From Mucilaginibacter aquaedulcis (GTDB taxonomy: Bacteria; Bacteroidota; Bacteroidia; Sphingobacteriales; Sphingobacteriaceae), in the NCBI RefSeq assembly GCF_030409325.1, contig NZ_JAUFPR010000002.1:1922001-1986000 (forward strand): a stretch of DNA of 64,000 bases, written 5' to 3'. How positions within the stretch are numbered: the stretch's first letter is position 1; every line of letters starts with the position of its first letter. Position numbers and translations under genes: made by a program. The notes under the pieces are model-generated. The model was not told the DNA's origin, ran no database searches, and saw only the letters and a list, made by a program, of their open reading frames with translations. Positions 28,067 through 35,803 of the stretch are shown piece by piece.

Positions 28067-28978
28067 TTAAAGAGGAAAAGCTATTACCAACGTACTTCTG
28101 AACCCTTGCCTGCGGTTTACCGCACCGGTTTCCCACATCGCTTTTAACTCTAATGACAGCTTATTATGCGTTGTGTAACCAACGCCGGGCCCTATGGCAA
28201 AAACCCGTTCTTTAGTTTCATCTATTCCATAATTATTCCTGTAGTAATTTTGATCGCCATTATAAGAATCCTGGGTAAGTTGCGTGAGGTAGTAACCAAC
28301 TGCACCAATAATCAACCTGTTGGCCACCGTATATTCTATAGCATAATTCAGATTGTAGGCAGTACCTGTCTTTTTGGGTGAACCAACCTCGCGGGTAAAA
28401 AAATACATGTTGTTTTTAACGCTTATTGCCAATTTAGCAACCGGAACAACTGTTAACTCCAAATGAGGAAAGATCCTGTACCTGTGTAAGCTCGAATTGA
28501 AATCAAAGCGTTCGTTGAATGCTCCCGTAGGAAAGCTAACGTTAACTCCTAAACGGTAAAACATATCAATTCCTAATACCTTTTGATCATTCCACTCAAT
28601 ATAGGGCCCGATTAAAAGATCGCCCAGGGGATTAGGATTAATACTGACCTGAGAGGCTGAGGTTGTAACCAAAGGTATAAGTGTATTGAAGGCTACATTC
28701 CCATTAAGCAGTGTCAATTTTGAGACAAAAATAAGCTGCTGAAGGGTAACAATAGAAGTTAGCTTGGGCCCTGGAATAGGATCGCCCTTGCCATCACGGG
28801 TGGAAGTGTTTGAGTATACCTGCAGGTATTGAACATAATACCAACCCGGCGCATTCCACCTGCCCGCACCCATGTTGTTAAATCCAAAATTCCCTCCGGG
28901 TATTTTTGGATCCTGAGCTCTTGCCAATTCCCCAAACAATAAAAAAATAAGGAGTAGTAAAACATCTCTTTTTTTCAT
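28067..28978 (-). CDS. Outer-membrane protein of the MetA phenol-pathway/SphA-like family (paralogue)
   Basis: A 303-residue secreted protein with signal peptide LLLLIFLLFGELARAQ (about 6-21). It is a paralogue of the protein at 11163-12149: both have GWYYVQYLQVYS/GFYYINYTQIYT, the QQLIFVSKLTLLNGNVAFNTLIPLV block, an NPLGDLLIGPYIEWNDQK strand pair, and the closing ERVFAIGPGVGYTTHNKLSLELKAMWETGAVNR. It is probably an outer-membrane barrel for small hydrophobic compounds; no transport substrate can be read from the sequence. It lies on the same strand as the SDR and aldehyde dehydrogenase genes, 318 bp before them. Confidence 0.8.
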   Translation of the reverse strand: MKKRDVLLLLIFLLFGELARAQDPKIPGGNFGFNNMGAGRWNAPGWYYVQYLQVYSNTSTRDGKGDPIPGPKLTSIVTLQQLIFVSKLTLLNGNVAFNTLIPLVTTSASQVSINPNPLGDLLIGPYIEWNDQKVLGIDMFYRLGVNVSFPTGAFNERFDFNSSLHRYRIFPHLELTVVPVAKLAISVKNNMYFFTREVGSPKKTGTAYNLNYAIEYTVANRLIIGAVGYYLTQLTQDSYNGDQNYYRNNYGIDETKERVFAIGPGVGYTTHNKLSLELKAMWETGAVNRRQGFRSTLVIAFPL

Positions 28979-29157
28979 TTCAATAGAATTAAATTTCTAT
29001 ATTAATTGATGGGTCGTTTTCAAAGTCACGATGTCGTTCTCATTGAGGGTCACATTACTGAAAGAACTTACAAATGTCGAGAAGCGTTAACTGCGGAAAA
29101 CAAATTGATGAGCATTAAATACGGGTAAAGGGCTCTGATTCATTGAGCACAGTTTAT

Positions 29158-29523
29158 TTACATGTCGGCATCTGCTATAAAGCGTGTATCTGCTCCTTTC
29201 TGAAAAATGATATATATCCGTTTCCAGGGTTCCTGATTAAGCATTCGCCATCTATGCCCTGTCCCTGTTTCATCCGTAGCCAACAAAACATCGCCAGGAT
29301 GAATGGTAAATTTTGCACCTGTTTTTGTTTCAAATTCAAGGTATCCCGATAGTGTGATCACATATTGCGGAACCGGGTCATTATGCCAGTCGGTTGAGCA
29401 ATTTGAAGGCGATTCCTTAAACAAAGTCCGCTCTGCCGGCACCAATGCATCTTCTGCGATAACGCCTCTTTTAAAATGAGAATTGCCGTCTGTCCCGGTG
29501 TATAAAAGATATGCTCTTATCAT
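29158..29523 (-). CDS. Small cupin-domain protein
   Basis: A 121-residue single-cupin protein. The barrel is seen from STDWHNDPVPQYVITLSGYLEFET to HPGDVLLATDETGTGHRWRM, with metal-ligand positions occupied by His (TDWHND) and His (GTGHRWR); this is fewer than the canonical three His and one Glu. A close paralogue at 56354-56596 is truncated by a deletion, and this copy shows what was lost (about 40 C-terminal residues). Upstream on the same strand lie fragments of two genes, suggesting this cupin once ended a longer operon. The substrate is unknown. Confidence 0.8.
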   Translation of the reverse strand: MIRAYLLYTGTDGNSHFKRGVIAEDALVPAERTLFKESPSNCSTDWHNDPVPQYVITLSGYLEFETKTGAKFTIHPGDVLLATDETGTGHRWRMLNQEPWKRIYIIFQKGADTRFIADADM

Positions 29524-29703
29524 GGTTTAAAAATTAAGTTCCTCTTTAGTCATACTCATCCTGTTTCTTCACCCTCTGATGATCAATTTTTCTCTCTCCC
29601 TCACTGCGGGCAATTAAAATTCATGCTGATCATTTTAAAGGACTGCCTAACGAAGGTCTGTTGTTTTCTGCATAGTTGTAAATAGCTTAAATTATATCAG
29701 CTA

Positions 29704-29814
29704 TCAATATAATGATGGTACTGCATTGAGGCTCCATGTAACTAAGGCATCTATATGACCTGTTACACCGTATATCAGCAATTTTCCAGGGGTCGTTTCT
29801 TTTTGTTCTATCAT
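29704..29814 (-). pseudogene. N-terminal fragment of an NAD-binding (saccharopine-dehydrogenase-like) protein
   Basis: A 36-codon frame opens MIEQKETTPGKLLIYGVTGH and stops in WSLNAVPSLY. The segment KLLIYGVTGH resembles the start of Rossmann proteins of the saccharopine dehydrogenase/trans-enoyl reductase group (ILIYGATGYTG), with the last glycine lost. The start lies one base after the stop of the MazG-like fragment, as in an operon. The family call is tentative. Confidence 0.35.
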
Positions 29815-29815
29815 G

Positions 29816-29959
29816 TTATTTGATTAATAGCTTCTCTGTTTTGCTCAGAAAACCCTCCAAAGCCGTATTGATATCTACACCCATTCGGTCTGCAAGAATG
29901 ATGAGCCACCAAATGCTTTCCCCAAGTTTGTGCGATAATTGCGCGTCTGTGTGCCCGGT
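29816..29959 (-). pseudogene. C-terminal fragment of a MazG-like nucleotide pyrophosphohydrolase
   Basis: The open stretch of 47 codons reads GHTDAQLSHKLGESIWWLIILADRMGVDINTALEGFLSKTEKL. That is the second half of a MazG-like helical bundle (LGE..WW...LAD..GVD...AL). No start codon or first half is present: an in-frame stop lies directly upstream, and the expected E-E-x-x-E metal site is missing. The piece is a remnant produced by a 5' deletion. Confidence 0.6.
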
Positions 29960-30001
29960 TTAGCCAATAACGCTAAATACTTTATTATAAAACCATATCA
30001 C

Positions 30002-30037
30002 AAAACATACTAATTAGTATGTTTTTATTTACCTTTG
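30002..30037 (+). promoter_or_regulatory. TetR-type operator (site A) and promoter box
   Basis: A perfect 24-bp palindrome at 30002-30025 has the core ACATACTAATTAGTATGT. Four bases later comes TACCTTTG (30030-30037), a match to the Bacteroidota TAnnTTTG box. The operator covers the -33 side of the promoter for the DUF420 gene. The same geometry, with the same half-sites, occurs before the diheme peroxidase gene (37781-37816). Confidence 0.75.
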
Positions 30038-30141
30038 TTAGCCAGGAAGATCATGAATAATTACACCATTTACCCAACGCGTTTAGCAATACATTCTTTG
30101 ATTACTTCGCACCGGTCAAATAATAATTTAAACTACAACAC

Positions 30142-30693
30142 ATGGAATATACTTTAAACAAAAACACTGTGAAGCCTAAGAACTACAAGCCACTTACATG
30201 GGCGCTAACCTTAACTATTAACGGCCTGATCATCTTCGCATTCTTCCTGCCGAATAAGGAGATTTTTAAAAACTACAGTTTCTCGTACCTGCCTTTACTT
30301 AACGCGGTTATGAACGGTTCTACTTTTATTTTCCTTTTGCTGGCTTTGTATGCCATCAGGCAAAAGAACATCAAGCGGCACCGTAATCTCATTTTCGCAG
30401 CTTTTGTATGTACTTCGGTGTTTTTGTTATCCTACCTGTTGTACCATTTTACTACCCCCTCAACAAAATTCGGTGGACAGGGTGCTTTACGGTATATCTA
30501 TTTTTTCATATTGATCACTCATATAATGCTGGCAATAGTCACGGTGCCGTTGGCGCTGATTTCTATCGGTCGCGGTTTAAATATGGAAGTCGCTTTGCAT
30601 AAAAAGATCACCCGATGGACGATGCCAATCTGGCTATACGTGAGCTTAACCGGTGTAATTGTTTATTTATTAATATCTCCCTATTACAGATAG
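30142..30693 (+). CDS. DUF420-family inner-membrane protein
   Basis: A 183-residue membrane protein with five predicted helices (about 19-39, 48-68, 80-102, 117-140, 158-178). Conserved histidines appear at helix ends: KRHRNL, LLYHFTTPS, LITHIML, ALHKKITR. This pattern is the DUF420/YozB-like family, which has been linked to cytochrome oxidase or heme-related functions elsewhere, without a proven reaction. The promoter carries a TetR-type operator also found before a diheme peroxidase and a TetR gene, so a respiratory or peroxide-linked role is suggested. That link is inference. Confidence 0.85.
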   Translation: MEYTLNKNTVKPKNYKPLTWALTLTINGLIIFAFFLPNKEIFKNYSFSYLPLLNAVMNGSTFIFLLLALYAIRQKNIKRHRNLIFAAFVCTSVFLLSYLLYHFTTPSTKFGGQGALRYIYFFILITHIMLAIVTVPLALISIGRGLNMEVALHKKITRWTMPIWLYVSLTGVIVYLLISPYYR

Positions 30694-30700
30694 TGTTTTA

Positions 30701-30767
30701 CGGTAAATAAGTGCCAGTAATTCTGAAATTTACGTTAACACGAGCATCGCGGCCCCTCCTACCTTTG
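30701..30767 (+). promoter_or_regulatory. Promoter block 1, twin of 31773-31839
   Basis: The sequence GGTAAATAAGTGCCAGTAAT is followed by TTCTGAAAT, then GTTAACAC (30734-30741) and the box TACCTTTG (30760-30767). The block before the SDR gene has the same elements at exactly the same spacing: 23 bp from GTGC to GTTA and 49 bp from GTGC to TACC. This indicates a shared activator replacing a normal -33 element. Confidence 0.65.
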
Positions 30768-30787
30768 GTATAATAAATAATTCAGAC

Positions 30788-31666
30788 ATGGAAAAGCAAT
30801 TGAAAATATTGATTACCGGCGCGACTGGTAAAAGCGGCGGAGCCGCAATAGACGAACTTTTGCAAATGGGTTACCAGGTTAGGGCGCTCGTTCATAGCAA
30901 CGACGAACGTTCAGAAAAACTCACCGCCCGAGGGGTGGAAGTATTCGTAGGCGACTTGCTCAATCTGGACGAAATTTCCACAGCTATGCAGAGTATCGAT
31001 ACCGCGTACTTTTGTTACCCTGTGTTAGTGCCCGGCGTGTTGCAGGCTACAGCTTATTTTGCCCAGGCAGCGGTAGAAAACAGACTAAAAGGTATCGTCA
31101 ATATGTCCCAAATCTCGGCAAAACGTGAAGCTAAAAGTAACGCGGCGCAGGATCACTGGGTTGGAGAACAAATTTTAAACAGGACAGGCATCCCGGTAGT
31201 GCATTTGAGGCCGACATTTTTTGATGACTGGTTCTTGTATATCCGGGAGGGCATTCAGCACGACAATGCCATTGTGTTGCCTTTTGGCGAAGGGCGCTGG
31301 GCACCTGTTGATTCAGCAGACCTGGGTCGCGTAGTTGCAAAAATTGCAACCTCAATAGAGGAGTATGCAGGTCAGGTACTTAAGCTTTACGGTCCGGAAG
31401 AATTTAGTGTTTTTGAAATGAGCGACGTTATTTCCAGGGTATTGGGAAGGACCGTAAAATATGAGCCGGTGACTATTGAACATTTCTTCGAGATCAATTC
31501 TAAGAGAGCCGCAAGTGAACACTTTGTACAGCACGTTACCCACGTTGCTGACGACTGCATTAATGGCATATTTGCAGGTACTAATGGGCTGATAGAAATG
31601 ATCACTCAAAGAAAACCGACAACGCTTTCAGGTTTCTTCAACCAGAACAAGGCCTTATTCTCCTAA
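30788..31666 (+). CDS. NmrA-like NAD(P)-binding protein
   Basis: A 292-residue atypical SDR of the NmrA/YtfG type. The cofactor loop is ITGATGKSGGAAIDELL (residues 10-26), followed by VRALVHSNDERSEKL and GDLLNLDEISTAMQSIDTAYFCYP; the YxxxK dyad is absent, as in NmrA relatives. These proteins sense NAD(P) redox state or reduce quinone-like substrates. Its promoter block is nearly the same as that of the SDR gene 1 kb downstream, and an AraC regulator follows, so the three probably form one regulon. A terminator hairpin ends its transcript. Confidence 0.87.
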   Translation: MEKQLKILITGATGKSGGAAIDELLQMGYQVRALVHSNDERSEKLTARGVEVFVGDLLNLDEISTAMQSIDTAYFCYPVLVPGVLQATAYFAQAAVENRLKGIVNMSQISAKREAKSNAAQDHWVGEQILNRTGIPVVHLRPTFFDDWFLYIREGIQHDNAIVLPFGEGRWAPVDSADLGRVVAKIATSIEEYAGQVLKLYGPEEFSVFEMSDVISRVLGRTVKYEPVTIEHFFEINSKRAASEHFVQHVTHVADDCINGIFAGTNGLIEMITQRKPTTLSGFFNQNKALFS

Positions 31667-31683
31667 TCAAGCAATATAACAAA

Positions 31684-31726
31684 AGCCTAAGCCCGTTTGC
31701 ACATCTGTGTAAACAGGCTTGGGCAT
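31684..31726 (+). terminator. Terminator after the NmrA-like gene
   Basis: A long stem with two mismatches pairs GCCTAAGCCcGTTT with AAACaGGCTTgGGC. It begins 18 bp after the stop codon and is followed by an AT-rich stretch. It separates this gene from the next promoter block. Confidence 0.7.
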
Positions 31727-31772
31727 TATTTAACTTCCGCAATTCGCTTAAATAGATAATACAGGTTAGATC

Positions 31773-31839
31773 AGGTAAATAAGTGCTAATAATTCGGAAA
31801 TAAGCGTTAGCACCTCCCTTCAAGCCAGACCTACCTTTG
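31773..31839 (+). promoter_or_regulatory. Promoter block 2, twin of 30701-30767
   Basis: The sequence GGTAAATAAGTGCTAATAAT, then TTCGGAAAT, GTTAGCAC (31806-31813) and TACCTTTG (31832-31839). GTGCTAA (31783-31789) and TTAGCAC (31807-31813) form an inverted repeat around 17 bases. Spacing equals that of block 1, so this is probably the same activator site. Confidence 0.65.
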
Positions 31840-31869
31840 AGTATTAAATAATCACTAAAAAATTTGATC

Positions 31870-32712
31870 ATGAAAACTAAAGTTTGGTTCGTAACAGGTG
31901 CCAGTAAAGGATTTGGCCTTGAAATTGTAAAAACAGTCCTTGCCTCCGGCGACAAGGTAGTAGCTACTGTTCGTAATAATGCAGCCGGTTTGGAAAAAGA
32001 GCTGGGCAACGATGAAAATTTATTAGTAGTAACCATGGATGTGGTAAAAGAGGCAGAAGTAAAGCAAGCCGTTAAAGATGGACTTGACCACTTTGGGCAA
32101 TTGGATGTGGTGGTCAATAATGCCGGTTTTGGCATTGTTGCCGCTATAGAAGAAGCATCGGATGAAGAAGTAAGAAGGCAGTATGATACCAACGTATTTG
32201 GTTTGCTAAATGTAGTACGCAATGTATTGCCACATTTGCGCGAAAGAAAGACCGGGCACATCATCAACATTTCTTCTCTTTTTGGTTACGGCGCATTACC
32301 TGCCTGGGCTTTGTACGGCTCTACTAAATACGCCGTAGAAGGCATATCTGAGGGCCTTGCCGCTGAACTTGCGCCCTTCAATATCAACGTTACTTCGCTT
32401 GCTCCGGGTTTGTTCCGTACCCAGTTTTTAAATGCGCAATCTTATTCTTCCGCTGCCAACGCAATTTCGGATTATGATAATACGACTGTTGGACAGATGA
32501 AAAATGTGCCTGATGCTTTGCATGGTAACCAACCTGGCGACCCTGCTAAACTGGCAAAAGTAATTGTTGAACTGGCTGCTGTAGAAAACCCTCCGCTCCA
32601 TTTGCCTGTGGGCCTGGATTCACTGCAAGCTTACAGGACTAACAGTGCAAAAACCAGTGCGGAAATTGAGGCCTGGGCTGGCAAGTTTACTCCAACTGAA
32701 GTCGGCGCCTAA
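31870..32712 (+). CDS. Short-chain dehydrogenase/reductase
   Basis: A 280-residue classical SDR: TGASKGFG cofactor loop (residues 9-16), NNAGFG near 83, catalytic Ser in INISSLFGYG, and YGSTKYAVEG (Tyr-x-x-x-Lys). The open frame begins at a TTG two codons earlier, but ATG at 31870 gives MKTKVWFVTGAS, the family's usual start. Length and the closing VGLDSLQAYR segment match SDRs often found next to AraC regulators in Bacteroidota. The substrate is unknown. It shares its promoter block with the NmrA-like gene and lies 64 bp before the AraC gene. Confidence 0.9.
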   Translation: MKTKVWFVTGASKGFGLEIVKTVLASGDKVVATVRNNAAGLEKELGNDENLLVVTMDVVKEAEVKQAVKDGLDHFGQLDVVVNNAGFGIVAAIEEASDEEVRRQYDTNVFGLLNVVRNVLPHLRERKTGHIINISSLFGYGALPAWALYGSTKYAVEGISEGLAAELAPFNINVTSLAPGLFRTQFLNAQSYSSAANAISDYDNTTVGQMKNVPDALHGNQPGDPAKLAKVIVELAAVENPPLHLPVGLDSLQAYRTNSAKTSAEIEAWAGKFTPTEVGA

Positions 32713-32776
32713 AACTGCCGGTATCAATCGTACGATCTTAAAAAAGGAAAATGACTATTTTTAATGAACCAAAACG

Positions 32777-33667
32777 ATGAGACATTTCAAATCATTAAGC
32801 GAGATGCACCGGGAGAACGGCTTGCCGGCTCCCGAGCACCCAATGCTTAGCCTCCTGCGTATTACCCCTGGCCTGGTTTTAAACTTTGCAGAGTTTACCT
32901 GCGATTGTTATTTGATCGGACTCAAAAATATCAAGGCAGGACACTGGCTTTACGGGCGCACCAAATTTGATCATGAAAAAGGATCGATGGTTTTTTGGAA
33001 ACCCCGTCAGGTGATTGAAATTGAAAACCTGGAGCTGGAAGAGGGGGGTTATATTCTATTGTTTCATGAAGATTTCCTGCTTGGTAACGTTTTGCAGAAA
33101 GAGATTCAAAAATATGCCTTTTTTGACTATGAAACAGATGAAGCACTGCATCTTTCTCCTAAGGAAGAAAAAACGATTGCTCGCTTATTTGAGTCAATAG
33201 ATACAGAATATGGTAATAACCAGGATGAGTTCAGCAAGGATATTATCCTGGTTAATGTATGGTCGATACTCAAATATGCCGAACGCTTTTACAAAAGGCA
33301 ATTTATTAATCGCCAGGCGCTGATCGGGAAAACAGTTACTACTTTCAATAAGTTACTAAGTGATTATATCCATGACGATAAGTTTTTAAAAGAAGGTCTC
33401 CCTTCAGTTGGCTATATGGCCTCAGCACTCAATATGTCGCCCCGTTATCTCAGTAACGCGTTAAAGATCGAAACGGGAAAAACGGCTCAGGAACTCATCC
33501 ACATCGCGCTGATTACTGTCGCAAAGAACAAATTAAGGGAATCAGAAGACAATGTTTCAGAGATTGCTTTTTCACTTGGCTTTGAAAATATGTCGTACTT
33601 CTCCAAGTTATTCAAAAAAGAGGTTGGTAAAACTCCGAAAGACTTTAAGAAAGAACTTTTTAATTAG
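32777..33667 (+). CDS. AraC-family transcriptional regulator
   Basis: A 296-residue regulator with an N-terminal cupin-like sensing region (about 20-150, with GSMVFWKPRQVIEIENLELEEGGYILLFHEDFL) and a C-terminal AraC DNA-binding domain. The second helix-turn-helix is clear: DNVSEIAFSLGFENMSYFSKLFKKEVGKTPKDFKK (about 256-292). It lies directly downstream of the SDR gene on the same strand and is the best candidate to bind the twin promoter blocks at 30701-30767 and 31773-31839. The inducer is unknown. Confidence 0.92.
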   Translation: MRHFKSLSEMHRENGLPAPEHPMLSLLRITPGLVLNFAEFTCDCYLIGLKNIKAGHWLYGRTKFDHEKGSMVFWKPRQVIEIENLELEEGGYILLFHEDFLLGNVLQKEIQKYAFFDYETDEALHLSPKEEKTIARLFESIDTEYGNNQDEFSKDIILVNVWSILKYAERFYKRQFINRQALIGKTVTTFNKLLSDYIHDDKFLKEGLPSVGYMASALNMSPRYLSNALKIETGKTAQELIHIALITVAKNKLRESEDNVSEIAFSLGFENMSYFSKLFKKEVGKTPKDFKKELFN

Positions 33668-33787
33668 GCAAAAAATTTAAACACAAATTGAAAAATCCGG
33701 CACTTAATAATAGTAAGCTACTCAAAATAGGATTTGAGGTGTACAGTGATATGTATTTTTATATTATTCAGAAGAATACATATCAAT

Positions 33788-34660
33788 TTAACTGAGCAGG
33801 AATAGTGAACGAACATCAGGGTCAGCAAGCAATGAACTAACGAGCTTATCCCCGTTATCCATGTGCTCATATGGCTGTCCGGTAAAAAACGGCAGGTATT
33901 TACCGGCCATCAGCACATCCAATTCTTTATTTTTTTCAGGTGCAATTACGCCAATAGTTTCGATGGCCTCGGGTAAAAACTGGTTTGTTTGAGGGTCAAT
34001 GATGCCGTCACGGATAAAGCCCTTCACTTTCTTGTGACATCGGCAGGGGTTATCAGGGTTAATCAAACCACACTTATTGTTCATGAATTGGAACAGGTCA
34101 GCCTTAGCCCGCGACAGTTGCATTCTGAAGTTAGTTGGTGAAATGTTCAGGATCTTGGCGGCTACGGGGCTTTTCAAATTAAAAATAGCGCCAAGTACAA
34201 ATATGATCCGCTGCGGCCGGTCAAGGCATAGCAGCATGGATGATGTACATTTATTACGGAATGCAATAATCTCTTTGTTATACCTTCGGTGCTCATCTTC
34301 AGTCATGCTTTCGTGGTCATATAGTTCGTCCAGTACCGGTGCCAGCTCGTCAAAAGAATGAATAGCTATTTCGCTCTTCCGCATTTTACTTTTCAGGAAA
34401 TGGTTCATCGTGATGCGATACAGCCAGGTCCTGAAATTGCTTTTAAAGCTGAACTGGCTAAGCTTGGTTAACATTTTGATCAGCACTTCCTGGGTCAAAT
34501 CTTTTGCGTCGTCCTTATCATGTACCAATTTCAACGCAACATTGTAAATGAACCGCTGGTGCATATTGACGAGTTTGCCTGCTGCGGCTTGCGAGCCTGA
34601 CTGCGCCTGACTGATCACGAGGCGTTCCTCGTCGGCCACTTCAACTTTTGAAGTTAACAT
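33788..34660 (-). CDS. ECF-type sigma factor with Cys/His-containing C-terminal extension
   Basis: A 290-residue sigma factor, longer than the usual about 190. Region 2 is IYNVALKLVHDKDDAKDLTQEVLIKMLTKL (about 38-68). Region 4 is atypical, LDRPQRIIFVLGAIFNLKSPVAAKILNISPTNFRMQLSRAKADL (about 147-190). A tail of about 95 residues begins with NNKCGLINPDNPCRCHKKVKGF, which contains three Cys and one His suited to metal binding. No FecR gene is adjacent. The start codon lies inside a dyad matching the TetR operators before 30142, 37181 and 37853, so transcription is probably controlled by that TetR. What it senses is unknown. Confidence 0.82.
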   Translation of the reverse strand: MLTSKVEVADEERLVISQAQSGSQAAAGKLVNMHQRFIYNVALKLVHDKDDAKDLTQEVLIKMLTKLSQFSFKSNFRTWLYRITMNHFLKSKMRKSEIAIHSFDELAPVLDELYDHESMTEDEHRRYNKEIIAFRNKCTSSMLLCLDRPQRIIFVLGAIFNLKSPVAAKILNISPTNFRMQLSRAKADLFQFMNNKCGLINPDNPCRCHKKVKGFIRDGIIDPQTNQFLPEAIETIGVIAPEKNKELDVLMAGKYLPFFTGQPYEHMDNGDKLVSSLLADPDVRSLFLLS

Positions 34661-34685
34661 ACTGCTTAGTATTTATTCAAAAATA
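34654..34685 (-). promoter_or_regulatory. TetR-type operator (site D) over the sigma factor start, with promoter box
   Basis: The core TACTGCTTAGTA (34660-34671), within ACATACTGCTTAGTAT, matches the operator core TACTAATTAGTA at ten of twelve bases. On the minus strand TATTTTTG (34678-34685) is a TAnnTTTG box, six bases before the core. This mirrors the TetR gene's own promoter, where the box also precedes the operator. Confidence 0.55.
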
Positions 34686-34768
34686 ATAGAAATGCGCGGC
34701 AAACTGTTACACTTTTTGATTTTGGTATCAAACTATTGTCCGGCTAAAAAAACCGGACTATTAAAGTT

Positions 34769-35059
34769 ATGTCAGCATACATTTTATTTCAAAGATTGAA
34801 TACAAAAGAAGCAGAGGAGTTAGATTTTTACGAACAAAATATCGGCTCTGCAATTGGTGATCACCCAATCGAAATCCTGGCTTATGGCACTAAACATGAA
34901 AATTTGGAAGGCCCAGCCACAGAAACAGCAAGGTTAGTTAAATTCCCTTCTACAGAAGCCGCAAAAGCCTGGTATCACAGTGATGCCTATACAGCTTTAC
35001 GCGCACATCGCACCAAAGGTGGCGAACATATGGCGGTATTGTTTGAAGGTAACGAATAA
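34769..35059 (+). CDS. DUF1330-family small protein
   Basis: A 96-residue protein of the dimeric alpha-beta barrel fold assigned to DUF1330. The family core is seen in ENLEGPATETARLVKFPSTEAAKAWYHSDAYTAL: the EG, the hydrophobic-strand LVKFPS and the AxAWYxSxxY helix. The reaction is unknown. It is divergent from the sigma factor gene, with a 108-bp region between that contains operator site D. A strong terminator follows and is shared with the convergent HD gene. Confidence 0.87.
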   Translation: MSAYILFQRLNTKEAEELDFYEQNIGSAIGDHPIEILAYGTKHENLEGPATETARLVKFPSTEAAKAWYHSDAYTALRAHRTKGGEHMAVLFEGNE

Positions 35060-35083
35060 CCTGCCCTCCGGCATTATTTGACA

Positions 35084-35126
35084 AAAAGGAAAAGCTCCCA
35101 TCATGAAGGCGGGAGCTTTTCCTTTT
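35084..35126. terminator. Strong bidirectional terminator
   Basis: Perfect 16-base arms AAAAGGAAAAGCTCCC/GGGAGCTTTTCCTTTT surround an 11-base loop. It lies between the DUF1330 gene (ends 35059) and the minus-strand HD gene (ends 35143) and ends both. Confidence 0.9.
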
Positions 35127-35142
35127 AATCTTATTCCCTGGT

Positions 35143-35772
35143 TTATTCACTGAAAGGAGCGCCATCCAGCCATGCTTTGGGATCGGGTATTTCCAGTGGC
35201 ATTCCCTGTTCATGCGCGATACAGGTACACATATGAAATCTGTGCGGATAAGGTTGTTTGCTTTCCAGCTCCTCCCGGTGCATTTCATAAAAACCATTCT
35301 TAAAGTTCAGGCGTGGATAGCGCCGAACAATTTCGGCTACTGTATCAGGATCAAGTTTGATATCTGGCGGCAGCGCAATCACATCGTAAAGTATCCCCAG
35401 TTGCGAGATTCGGGCCTCATCTTCTTTGAACAAGTTAATATCCCAGGTGTGCGCTGCGATATTAGTCCAAACCTTCCATGTACGGTCGTCTTCAACACCC
35501 CATTCTTTGAGGTGACGACGGGCAGCATGGGCTCCTTCAATCTCGAAGCGGTTTGGGCCGCGGCCCAGGTCTGTGAAACCGAGGTCGTGCATAGTTGTGG
35601 ATAAGAATATTAGTTCACGATCGGCAGAGGAGTTTTCCTGCTCTGCGATTAACTCAGCAAAAAAATAACAGCGCATCAGATGATTGTAAAGCATATCGTT
35701 GGAAGCTGAGCGCACCAGATCGTGGGCCTGCCTCACGATTTGGGTATCTGGAAGTTTGAAATCTATATTCAT
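35143..35772 (-). CDS. HD-domain protein, cyanamide-hydratase-like
   Basis: A 209-residue cytoplasmic HD-fold metal hydrolase. The metal residues are visible as His in YNHLMRCYFFAELIAEQE (about 30), the HD pair in STTMHDLGFTDLG (about 62-63), and a later His (IAAHTWDINLF). The YNHxMR-YxF and HDLGxT blocks, and the AAHTW helix, resemble cyanamide hydratases (cyanamide to urea) rather than nucleotide HD phosphohydrolases. It follows the carbonic anhydrase gene by 31 bp on the same strand, so the two are co-transcribed under the TetR-type operators at 36444-36495. The exact substrate is inferred and not secure. Confidence 0.8.
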   Translation of the reverse strand: MNIDFKLPDTQIVRQAHDLVRSASNDMLYNHLMRCYFFAELIAEQENSSADRELIFLSTTMHDLGFTDLGRGPNRFEIEGAHAARRHLKEWGVEDDRTWKVWTNIAAHTWDINLFKEDEARISQLGILYDVIALPPDIKLDPDTVAEIVRRYPRLNFKNGFYEMHREELESKQPYPHRFHMCTCIAHEQGMPLEIPDPKAWLDGAPFSE

Positions 35773-35803
35773 ATCGGTTGGTGTTTACAATATTGATTTT
35801 CGT

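Noticed and set aside
31638..32270. 210-codon open frame on the minus strand
   Set aside because: It is antisense to the well-supported SDR gene, rich in Ser/Thr and without any recognisable motif; it is a shadow of the opposite strand's codon pattern.
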